Assembly: GCF_000002235.5 (NCBI RefSeq)
Contig: NW_022145613.1
Coordinates: forward strand, 2,063,501-2,127,500
DNA from: Strongylocentrotus purpuratus
Lineage: Eukaryota; Echinodermata; Echinoidea; Camarodonta; Strongylocentrotidae
Length of the DNA: 64,000 bases
Reading direction: 5' to 3'
A program made the position numbers and the translations under genes. Under the pieces are notes generated by a model. It did not search any database. It was given only the letters and a program-made list of their open reading frames with translations, and was not told the origin of the DNA. Within the stretch, counting starts at the first letter, position 1, and each line of letters opens with the position of its first letter. Shown here piece by piece: positions 38,951 to 49,567 of the stretch.

Positions 38951-39718
38951 GGAGGAGGAGGAGGAGGAGGAGGAGGAGGAGGAGAAGGAGGAGGAGGAGA
39001 AGGAGGAGGAGGAGGAGGAGGAGGAGGAGGAGGAGGAGGAGGAGGAGGAGAAGGAGGAGGAGGAGGAGGAGGAGGAGGAGGAGGAGGAGGAGGAGGAGGA
39101 GAAGGAGGAGGAGGAGGAGGAGGAGGAGGAGAAGGAGGAGGAGGAGGAGGAGGAGGAGGAGGAGTAGGAGAAGGAGGAGGAGGAGGAGGAGGAGGAGGAG
39201 GAGGAGGAGGAGAAGGAGGAGGAGGAGAAGGAGGAGGAGGAGGAGGAGAAGGAGGAGGAGGAGAAGGAGGAGGAGGAGAAGGAGGAGGAGGAGAAGGAGG
39301 AGGAGGAGAAGGAGGAGGAGGAGAAGGAGGAGGAGGAGGAGAAGGAGGAGGAGGAGGAGAAGGAGGAGGAGGAGGAGGAGGAGGAGGAGGAAAAGGAGGA
39401 GGAGGAGGAGGAGGAGGAGGAGGAGGAGAAGGAGGAGGAGGAGAAGGAGGAGGAGGAGAAGGAGGAGGAGGAGAAGGAGGAGGAGGAGAAGGAGGAGGAG
39501 GAGAAGGAGGAGGAGGAGAAGGAGGAGGAGGAGGAGGAGAAGGAGGAGGAGGAGGAGGAGGAGGAGGAGGAGGAGAAGGAGGAGGAGGAGGAGGAGGAGG
39601 AGAAGGAGGAGGAGGAGAAGGAGGAGGAGGAGAAGGAGGAGGAGGAGAAGGAGGAGGAGGAGAAGGAGGAGGAGGAGAAGGAGGAGGAGGGGAAGGAGGA
39701 GGAGGAGGAGAAGAAGAA
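38951..39718. repeat. GGA/GAA microsatellite with 15-bp higher-order repeat
   Basis: About 768 bp of almost pure purine. Large parts are regular GAA(GGA)4 units of 15 bp (about 39,200-39,330, 39,420-39,530, 39,600-39,690), separated by plain (GGA)n. Confidence 0.97.
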
Positions 39719-40623
39719 TTTTTAAAAAGCAGAAGAAGAAGGAATTAGAAAAAAAAACAGAAGGAACTATACATCTAATCCGAAATGTTAGTCATCTTTT
39801 AATCAGCTTTTAATCAAATAAAAATCAATTTGATCACAAAAATGGTCTAAATAATTTATTGATACAACGTTTTCAGTTTGGATGGATTACACCACAGGCC
39901 TACTCAGTATTCAAAACTGGAACAAAAAGTAAAGGTAGGCCTAATATTAGGAAATTTGAACCGATTATGTCCGTACGACATGAAAGCCATACAAGCTGCA
40001 GTCATTGGTAATGGGATTACTTGGTATACTTTTTTTTAAATAAAAAAAAGTATAGAAATCGATGCTATATCGGGGTCACTTAACATGATGAACCCATCTT
40101 TAGATTGATATTATGAATAGAAATGGCATAGTTTGCATAATATGCAAATTAGCTTACGATATAATGGAAAATAATTAAGTGGAGATTAAATTCAGTCCCC
40201 CAATAAAGTAGTACTATAATCAAACAATCTAGGTGTTTAAACTGCTTTAGGGGGTCACTATAGATGATTAACATAATAGGCTATTCATATTAACATTATA
40301 CATTTAGTTTGCATATTGTGCAAATAAGCCTCCACCTATTAAAGGGAAAGTGTGGCAAATAAGTCATATTTTCCATATAAAAGTGCATGTGGTAACCAAA
40401 TTAAAATAAATCAAAAGTAAACACTAATGTTATTAAAGGGACTGGGTAACATAGTTCAGATGAGAGAAAATTGGCGCTAAGGTGACTTCAATGCTAGATG
40501 TATAATTAAAGATAATCTAAAAGTTTGAGTGAAAAGAGACTATTATTAATGATACAAATTGGGGAAACCTGATCTGATCGATTCCTTAGTTCTCCAACCT
40601 ATATTATTATACAAAATATACAC

Positions 40624-40757
40624 TGCCTTGAGAGGTTCTGGTTAAAACTATGCGCAAGAGGTGACTCCAATAGTACTATTTGCTGAGGGGCGCAGCCCCG
40701 AAGCAAATGGTACTTTTGGAGTCACAGAGGCCCATAGTTTAACCAGTACCTCGAATA
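40624..40757. mobile_element. Foldback element with GGGGCGCAGCCCC centre
   Basis: The arms GGTTAAAACTATG and GGTGACTCCAATAGTAC are inverted as GGTACTTTTGGAGTCAC and CATAGTTTAACC. The loop is closed by the short palindrome GGGGCGCAGCCCC. Confidence 0.7.
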
Positions 40758-40866
40758 GAAGGCATGGTATATTTGTTTTATATCCTGCATCAAAAATTTA
40801 TTTGAAAAAAACAACAAAAAAAAACAACACATTTTTTCCATTTCCAGTTTACGTGTAATCGCTATG

Positions 40867-40940
40867 GGAGATGTTTTGGTATATCGGTAACGCACTTGAC
40901 TTCCAACCTCGAGATCCCTGGTTCGAGTCCGGGTGTCTCC
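40867..40940 (+). tRNA. tRNA-like sequence, anticodon TCC (Gly), probably a SINE head or pseudogene
   Basis: The 74-nt sequence has a seven-pair acceptor stem (GGAGATG with TGTCTCC, two G-U pairs) and a good T arm (CCTGG-TTCGAGT-CCGGG). The D arm is weak and the anticodon stem only pairs with an enlarged loop, so I doubt it is functional. Confidence 0.4.
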
Positions 40941-42240
40941 AACAATTTTTTGCTTCACTTTTTTTTCCTTTTGACCTTCACTGTACCATCTCCTTTGATT
41001 ATTTAAACACGTCTAATCTTAAATTTATCGACCTTTGATACTCCAGACCTACAGGCAAACGATTTAGATGACATATTGTATCGTCACCGTTTTCACGAAG
41101 TGGCCTCAGTGGCCAAAATCGTTGAAATTTTTAATTTCGAGTTTTGACCGTTTTTGAGCAATGTATATAAATGTCTACAACTTCAGTAATTTTCAAAGTC
41201 TAATCTTGCTTAATTACGTCATACGTGACGTCACGAAACGTATCACAAGCAGTACAACTGGCAAGCACCGTTTTCACGAAGTGGCCTCTTACGCGCAAAT
41301 GTAGTCTGCTATTGATAATCTTCTTCTTCTTCTTCTTCTTCTTCCTCCGCTCTATCGGAGATCAGCAGCTACCAGGGTACTGCAGTTTGTCATAGCAGGC
41401 AGGATTGTCAAGTCAAGTAGAAAATGTATTAGCGATTGCATTAGCACGAGCAGAGTGGATATTGTACACGAACTGGCTCCGCGAAGCCTTTGTCACAGAT
41501 GCCGGTGCTTCTGGCGGAATTGTTAGAGGAATCTGACAGCCCTAGGTAATTATTTTCACTTATTTTAAAACAATGTTATGCATCGTTCAATAATATCGTC
41601 TGTAGCAGTATAAACAAACTCATATTCTAAACGGATATCAAGTTACGAAATGGCGAGATAGGTCATTACAGTCCCACGCACTGTTTTCTGCGTGAGTTGT
41701 ATTGTCGGTCTACTAGTATGCAGATCTAGTAGTACGTACTATCAACAGAGTGCTACTAAGTATTAAGTAACACAGTATCTTAGATAAGCTTGAACATGTA
41801 TAAGTGCAGGAGCAGTTACATGCAATAACAACAATGTCACGAGTCGCAAGGCGAATTCGCTGAAGAGTGAAGCCCAGGCCAGGGCAGGGGAGATATCATT
41901 AATAATAATTTTACATTAACTATGTTAACTGATTAAGCAGTACCAGCCCAAGCCTCCAAGGCAAGGCCCAATTAGCCAAGGGCACATTTTGGTTAAAATT
42001 CAATGTCAATGTTGATATGACAATGCCAAATCATAAAATGGCAATTGCGACGTAGGAGTTGAGTCTAGGCTCAAGCGCGAGCCTAGAGTCTAGATCTACT
42101 ACGTAAGTACTTACGTACTCCTAGTACTAGATTTAAATGTTACATGACCCCCTCGTAAGCTCTTTCCATGTTCATGTTATAAATACGAGACTGAGACTTG
42201 AATAGTAAAGCCAGGTATGCTTGAATGAATAAACAATTTT

Positions 42241-43630
42241 GTGCTTGCTAATAATTTAAAGGGAAATCCAACCATGAGAATTGAGATGAAGTGGCTTAAT
42301 TTCAGCAAATGCAGAAAAATGAAGCAAATACATTTCATGTTTCTTCCCGGTTTTACCAGTAGAATAGCCGGCTGAGAGGACCATCACTAGCACTCCCAGG
42401 CTCAGTGGCTGATGTCTAAGTAGGAGTTTGACGTGGAGAGCTTTTAGCATGTTGTTGAGGTACTAATGGATGGGGGGGGGGGGGGGTCAACCTAGCATAG
42501 GCTGGAGCGGCTTCTTATACACTCGGCTTTATGCTCATAAACGCATGCCTGCTCTTAATTAATTTGCTTTAAAGACAAAGATAAAGCTGATGGTATGGGA
42601 AGACGTCCACTACAAATTGCTCCCTCTTTATTGTGCATGATAATTTCATTTTGCCACCAAAGTTGTGGTTGAGCTACTTAAGGTGTACCTTTTGCCTTGG
42701 ACTTAGAGGATGACAGGCTTTTTGTTTTGTTGGGGGGGGGGGGGGGTTGCTTATAATAGTACTACCGTAGTTGCTTCTGGTATAGCGCACATGTCCGTCA
42801 CGTTGTGAGGGGGGGGGGGGGGGGGAGTTAGCACTAATTTGGGTTGTTTCATCCCATGTTTGCAAGACTGAGACTGAATTATGCAAGGTCTTCTTAATTG
42901 CTTTAGATAATGATGTGCTTGCTAATAAGTTAAAGGGATATCCAACCGTGAGATGAAGTGGCTTGTTTGAACAAATGCAGAAAAATTAAACAAATACTTT
43001 TCATATTTTTTCATAGTTTACCAGTAGAATAGACAGCTGGGATACGCAAGAGATGAGGGACCACTAGCACCCCCAGTGGTTGATGTCCATGTAGGAGTTT
43101 GTGCAGCTGTGTGGAGAGCTTTTAGCAAATTGACAAGGTATGTGTGGTAAGGAAATTAGCACCAAAAGAAAAGTTATAGATTGGGAGTTGGGCTGGCGAG
43201 GGGGAGGGGTCAATCTTTAGCAAACAAATGAACTATTTTCATTTACATAACAATGATCCATGGACAAAACTATGCTGGGAAGTAATTTTCTAATGTGCGC
43301 AAAGTGGTGGGGTTGCTAGGAGGGCCCTCCAAAGATGACTGGTTCCCAAACACTCAATTTTTTTTCATAAACGCATGACTGATCTTGCTTTGAAAGGTTT
43401 TAGGCAGTTGATGGTATTGTAAGGCATCAAACACAAGTTCCTCGCTCTTTAATGTGCGTGACAGACATTCATTTTGCCAACATGTCATGTTTGAGCTACT
43501 TATGGTGTATCAACGTACAAGATGACAGGCTTCATCTTATATTTTGTATTTTTCTTATTGTCTTTTTTTCATAGGGGGAAGGGGGTGAAGAAGGAGAGTT
43601 ACACTAATTTGTGTTGTTTCATCACAGAAA
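42241..43630. repeat. Tandem duplication of about 673 bp
   Basis: Unit 1 starts GTGCTTGCTAATAATTTAAA at 42241, unit 2 GTGCTTGCTAATAAGTTAAA at about 42914. Shared blocks in order: CAAATGCAGAAAAAT, TTTACCAGTAGAATAG, GGAGAGCTTTTAGCA, GATGACAGGCTT. Non-coding. Confidence 0.8.
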
Positions 43631-43965
43631 AAATAAAATAATATGCTTTAACCTGATGCCTGTAATTTTTTGAAGAGATGCGATTTTAAAATCATATCAT
43701 CCCAGTATAGCTTCCTGTACGAGCTGTGTTGGGGGTTTTCTGCATCCATCATGAGTTATCAAATATATTCTCCTTTTAACCCAGCATCTTCACCCTCTGC
43801 CCTTGAACTGATTGCTTTTCCAATACCACGGTTTGGAGGTCAGACCAAACGACTGACAGACCGACCGACTGAATAGCTAAGTCCCCTCAGTCATCAAAGG
43901 TAAGTTTTAACCTAATTTGTTACATTTTATATTGTTTATATATGAAATATTTTTATAATTTTGAC

Positions 43966-44100
43966 TGGTTTTAATGGGAATATGAAACTATATTGCCCAA
44001 ATATAATCATATTGGCCGGGTTGAAGACGAGGGCAATATGGTTATGTTGAGGGCAATATTGTCTCATATCAACCAAAATGTGAGCTAGTCAATGTTATTA
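43966..44100. mobile_element. Second, diverged MITE of the TTGACTGG family
   Basis: Begins TTTTGACTGGTTTTAAT and ends CTAGTCAAT, with TATTGCCC and GAGGGCAATA inside, as in the copy at 24526. Confidence 0.55.
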
Positions 44101-44559
44101 TTATCAATTATCCTCTTCTTATATTTCAAGTATCACTTATACATGTATCATGTACAAGTACCCAGATGTGAAACGTATGGTAATATGCTCTTCTATTACC
44201 CGCTGCTACATCACGCGTGTCTTTATGCGATAATTGCACCATAAATAATAATGAATGTTATACAACACCTACGTGGATCCTTGTCATTTGATTGGACGAT
44301 TGTTGGTCACATGGTATTCAATAGATGGTATATTGCACGGTCGTGCATTTTTGGTTATATGCGCCGTGCATTTTTGGTTATATGCAGACTGCGTATCTCT
44401 CTGCTGCATGTGCGCGCGCGTATCCCTGCGTGTATCTGACGCGAAGGCAATCTGCATGTAATTGAGAAGGCTTGACTCGAACTGTAATTTATCTTTATAA
44501 GGAGTAAAGCATAATTTGTTGATTAACGTTCTATTAGGTCTTCTTCGATGTTGTATAAA

Positions 44560-44728
44560 ACAAATAATGAATGTTTTTCATTCGTTTAATAGTGCAAATA
44601 TTTTCATTCGTTGAAAGATTAACGTTAATTCTATTCAACTCGGCTGACGCCTCGTTGAATAGAATGTTAATCTTTCAACTCATGAACATATTCGCACTAT
44701 TGAACTCATAACCATTCATTATTTGTAT
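44560..44728. mobile_element. Foldback element
   Basis: The arms CAAATAATGAATG, TTTAATAGTGC and GTTGAAAGATTAACGTT are repeated in inverse order around the loop TCGGCTGACGCCTC. Confidence 0.75.
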
Positions 44729-45711
44729 AATATTATACTCTTGACTAACTTTGAATATTGATCCTTATTGAGTGGTCTTTCTGAAAGTTGATATAATAAA
44801 GTTTCTTTCAATCTGGCAGACAAGTACATGCAAGTGCATTCATTGTTACTTACTGGGTTTATAACATTCATCACAAATTTGCTGATAACCTGCAGATTTT
44901 ATATCTTCTTTAGATATGAACATATCAATTCAATGATTGACAACAAACCCAGTAATACATATGGAACCCTATCATATCATCTTCAGTGGTTGATAAATAC
45001 TGTATAGATGTTCGCTACATTTTTTTATTGAAATGGAATACAATAGTACCATACAGACCATGGAGTATGCTGTCACAATTTTTTAAACAATATACCAATC
45101 CTCCCAACATAAAAGTGTTGAACACAGGAAAGCCATTCATATTTTTAAATAGGAGTTATACCACTCTGATTTCCTACCAGGAATTTAGTGCCACAATGTC
45201 ACAAATTGCATTCTAAGTGAATAAATGGTGCAACAGTATTTATAAAACAATTGCAAATCTGCTTTTCTACTCGGTGCATGCTTCGCTTTTTTTTCTGTTA
45301 AAAGTAGACCTTAAATCATATTCTGATTTTCATTTATAGTTACTGTATATTTCAAAATATCAATTTAGGACAGAGTAAAACCACTTTTTATTTAATACCC
45401 GTTTCTAGGTTTCATTCCTGTTTTATGAAATAAAATTACTATGTCCTCTCTACTTATCATTGAACAGAGTTATTGATAACTTGATTGTAACAATCTTTTG
45501 TCAATTACCTCTTAGGATGGACAAAAATACAGAAGTTATTGTTAGGTGGGATCGTGATGGAGAGATCAATTGTGGCAAGAAACGAGATCTTTGATATAAC
45601 GGAAGGCGTAGGGTGGGTTCAAGAGTCACTATGAGCTAGATGGATGTGGACTGGACGGGGACTGCAACGCTGACAGGAGACTCTGACTCCGAATGTGCCT
45701 CCATTTAGAGG

Positions 45712-45905
45712 TTTTGTGGTCTAGTGGATAAGTCGTTGGACTGTGGATCACAGGATCCATGGTTCAAGTCCCGCCACAGCAGTAATGTCTTTTGGCAAGA
45801 TATTAATCTACATTTGCCACTCTGCTGTGAGCACCGAAAGCGGCTGCCTAGCAGAGCCAGGGTAATAGTTAAGGCGCGTTGAGCATATTGTTATTATTAT
45901 TTTGA
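45712..45905 (+). mobile_element. Second type of tRNA-headed SINE
   Basis: The A-box-like TGGTCTAGTGGATAAGTCG and B box GGTTCAAGTCC are followed by CTCTGCTGTGAGCACCGAAA and a GCGCGTTGAGCATA tail with ATT repeats. Confidence 0.7.
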
Positions 45906-46515
45906 CAGTGACAACCTCCCTCCTTCCTCACTAAGAACAGCACAGACTAAGGTCATCCATCATATGAAAGTTGCATGTAAGAAGTTTTAATCCCATAAAC
46001 TTACAGTGTTGTATGTTTTTAGAAGGATTTGGCATGTAGGACTAATATTAATTGCTAATAGTTTATATTTCAAAGGGCAATCCAACCTCTGTAACAAGTT
46101 GATTTATGTTAAAGCAGAACAAAATGAGTGTAATAGACTGGTGAAAGTTTGAAAGAAATCAGACATAGAATAAGAAATAATGTTTGAAAAGTTAGATTAC
46201 AACATCTATGTAAATCTCAGATCTGCAATTTTATGAGGCAACAGGGACGTATGCAGCTGACAACTTTGTATGTCATACACAAAAAATATAAATAATTAAT
46301 GATTTTCTTTTCAGCTCCTCTTCCATTGTGGCAGTACTCAAACTATATTGTAACCCTCCCTCCCCCTAATCAGTGGCTTTGTGAATTTGCATTTCAGAAT
46401 TTTCCAAGAACACCGGTACCCCCTTCTTTATAGAGCTACCATGTTGTATTTTTTGCCATGAGTGTGGGCTACAGTTAAATATGTTGCAATTTTGATATTC
46501 AAACATGATTCATTA

Positions 46516-46706
46516 CACCGGAGTGTTGGCTCAGTCAGTAGAGCGTCCGCCTCACAACCGGGAGGTCGTGGGTTCGAATCCCGGCCAAACCTTGTTTGGC
46601 GTTCAACAATAAGGGATAGAGCAACGTCGATCTGGCGCTGCTCAGTGGCTGCCGGGCTCACGATCAATTGGGCAAAAAGAATTTCCGTTTCGGTTTAATA
46701 AAATTT
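46516..46706 (+). mobile_element. tRNA-derived SINE, internally deleted form
   Basis: Same family as at 8095, but lacking about 40 bp between the B box and CCTTGTTTGGCGTTC. Followed by an ATT microsatellite at 46727-46753. Confidence 0.85.
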
Positions 46707-47478
46707 TGAGTGAACTATTAGGCTATTATTATTATTATTATTATTATTATTATGATTTATCAATTTTTAATGATTGTACATGTAATTGTGAAATGAACTG
46801 TACAAAAAAAAACGATTCCAGTTACTGTATATTGCAAAGAAATAAATGCAGTCATAATCAAGACGAAAGTATTAATCTTAAGATTTGATTGCTTTGTGCT
46901 ATTCAACGTTTATTCTTATTTAGTTAGATTTGTTTATAGGAGAAATGTGTCTGAGAGAGTAATGTACTAAAATGATAATGACTTATGTGACAACAAAGAG
47001 GGGTAATAAACGACAAAAAGAGAGATAAAGAGAGAGAAAGAAAGAGAAGAAGGGGGATGTTCTTGTTTGCATGAGAGAGCTAGAGAGGAGAGCTAGAGAG
47101 AGAGAGAGAAAGAAAGAAAGAATTGAGAAGAAGTACATAGTGCTTGGTGTGCCCCCCCCCCAAACAAAAAGTATACAAATATGCTATTGATCATTGACAA
47201 AAATATTCAATTAAACTTAAATCACATATGAAGCAGGACAGTATATACAATTTCCATAACGGGCATTCAGAGTCACTAACAAATTATTGCATTTCCTGCA
47301 TTATGTGAAGGATTCAAGATGAATTTCTGGATGGGGCAGAGTGATGCGAGTCTAACATTGAATATAGTGCTGTGATTTCGAGGAAACAGAATCAGCTAGG
47401 TATGACAAATATAGTTTTATGGGTGGGGGGGGGGGGGGGGTACGCAAATGGGCATTGCTTTGCACAGCGCGCACGTCA

Positions 47479-47612
47479 ACTGGACGGTTCGTAAAAACGA
47501 AATTTCACATAACCAACAGGGGAAACGGGGCCGCGTAAGCTGCGGGGCCACTACGTGAAGACGAGCCTAAGCGTGGATGTCAAGTTTTTCGTTTTCACGA
47601 ACCGTCCTCTGA
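47479..47612. mobile_element. Short inverted-repeat element
   Basis: GGACGGTTCGTAAAAACGAAA is mirrored by TTTCGTTTTCACGAACCGTC. The CACTTCGTGAAAACGG module at about 47,829 is inverse to CCGTTTTCACGAAGTGGCC at about 41,089 and 41,269. Confidence 0.55.
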
Positions 47613-48242
47613 CTGTCCTCTGTGATTGAGGTCTAATTTTTGTTTAAATAAACATTATTTCCACGTAAAACTTATATCATTTCATTCTGTAGATAGTGTA
47701 CTATCAAGATATCCAAAAAAATGAATACCATCACATACTTTTTCCCAGTGAAAACAGCGATTGTAAAAAAGTGAAACTTTAAACGCGTTTATCTCAAAAT
47801 TTGTTTCTGTACGCTAAAACGCTCTTGGGACACTTCGTGAAAACGGCGACGGTATGATCCCACGGGCAGTGGAAACTACCTCGCACTTTTGGTCATCTTA
47901 ACGTGTATTCTTTGCTCAAGGCCCCAATTCAATTCCAAATTTCCAACGTTATTTAAATTACACGAGGGTTTGCATCTTTCTACAAAATACACGATAAACA
48001 ATTAGCCAAAAATAACCTCGTGTCAAATTTAGCTGAATGAATGCGGGTATTATTCGATGGTCAAAAATTTGTAAAACGACTTTGAATTAAAGGGAGACAA
48101 AAATCTTTTCTCAAAGTTTGTTCGTTGATGCAGGGCAGCAGGGTGCGATCCAGCCGGGGGCGATTTTCAACAACATGAAGCAAATAGTAAGCATCTAAAA
48201 ACTTCAGATGCCTGTTTGATTATGATTTAAATTTGAGTGTAT

Positions 48243-49567
48243 GCCTCAATCATATAAAGAGAATATAACCACTATAATTTCGCTGAAACGATTCTCCTCC
48301 TTCCCCTTCTTCTTCATCTTCTACTTCCTAGTAGTAGTAGTTGGAGTAGTAATAGCAGCAGTATCATAATAATCATTGTTATATTTATAATTATAGTAAA
48401 TATCGTAATTATATTCATTATTATAAAGCTTATTTTTTATTATCATTCTTATAATTATTTGTATGCTTCTTCTTCTGAACATAATTATCGTATACACAAT
48501 ACGTCATGTGCCAAGAATTTATTGCTATGATACATCCAAGATGTCTATCAAAACTGTCAATTCGTTGCTGAAAAAATTAAGCCAAAAGAAGGAACATTAG
48601 AATTTCTATTTTAAATTGAAATAAATTATATAGGAGAAATAAATAGAGAATACAATCATGATTTTGGAACTAGGGGATTAACATGGACATAATGCACTTG
48701 TTTACATGACCACATTATCTCTTATTCATTCTACCTCCAATGTTTTCAGACTGTTTTCAAAACAATATCATGTTTGTCGATCATAGTTCTATGTAGCTTG
48801 ATGTCTCATGGTAATTTAATCAATCTAAGCAACAATTTTTGAATTTTAGCGACAATCGTTCGCCATTGCTGCTCTTTAATACTATTATGACGTGCAGTAA
48901 CAAATTGAAATTTCAGAACTCATGATAAATTCGTTTAACAGTTGATTCTACTTGGTTGATTCTATTGTTCGGATTATTTAGCAGAATGAGATAGAAATTG
49001 ACATTCTCATGGCTAACGACTTTGCGTTCGTAGTTGTTCATCGTCTCTACAATGCTATTTGAACAATATTTGGTGACAAAAGAAAAAAACAGTTGATTCT
49101 ACTTGGTTGATTCTATTGTTCGGATTATTTAGCAGAACGAGATAGAAATTGACATTCTCATGGCTAACGACTTTGCGTTCGTAGTTGTTCATCGTCTCTA
49201 CAATGCTATTTGAACAATATTTGGTGACAAAAGAAAAAAACAGTTGATTCTACTTGGTTGATAGAAATTGACATTCGCATGGCTAACGACTTTGCGTTCG
49301 TAGTTGTTCATCGTCTCTACAATGCTATTTGAACAATATTTGGTGACAAAAGACGGCATTTTTTAGTAGCTTCAAAGGCCATCAAATAACAAAAACATGG
49401 CACATGAAAAGATCCTCAGTACTGGGTCTGATTTAAAGAAAACTTAATTTGAATCCGGCCATATTCTGTCTCTCTCTCTCTCTCTCGCTCTCGTTTGGCA
49501 TTGCCTTCATTTTCCTCGCTTACTTTATTCTTACCACGGAATATGTAATGTTTATGCACGTGTATGC
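48243..49567. repeat. Unit 1 of a large tandem duplication
   Basis: Begins at GCCTCAATCATATAAAGAGA and runs to the matching GCCTCAATCATTGAGAATA at 49568. Contains a TAG-repeat patch, AT-rich ATTATT sequence, a diverged unique segment (TATCGTATACACAATACGTC and following) and, in this unit only, three 151-bp tandem repeats. Confidence 0.85.
48939..49352. repeat. 151-bp tandem repeat, 2.7 copies
   Basis: Copies start at 48939, 49090 and 49241 (exact 151-bp steps) with CAGTTGATTCTACTTGGTTG. The third copy has lost about 39 bp after CTTGGTTGAT. Copies 1 and 2 are almost identical, so the expansion is recent relative to the larger duplication. Confidence 0.9.

Larger units (their letters stand above)
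39719..42240. other. Intergenic, listed small repeats only
   Basis: Contains (CTT)n at about 41,324-41,346 and two copies of CCGTTTTCACGAAGTGGCCT about 180 bp apart (41,089 and 41,269). No protein frame is supported. Confidence 0.6.
44729..48242. other. Intergenic with SINEs and small repeats
   Basis: Between the listed SINEs and inverted repeats there are GA-rich tracts at 47,020-47,125, a C11 run at about 47,152-47,162 and a G run near 47,426-47,440. Bases 45,516-45,594 encode a 25-codon frame after a fair acceptor, see findings. Confidence 0.6.

Noticed and set aside
38951..39718. Possible CRISPR-like array
   Set aside because: No spacers; it is a pure trinucleotide microsatellite.
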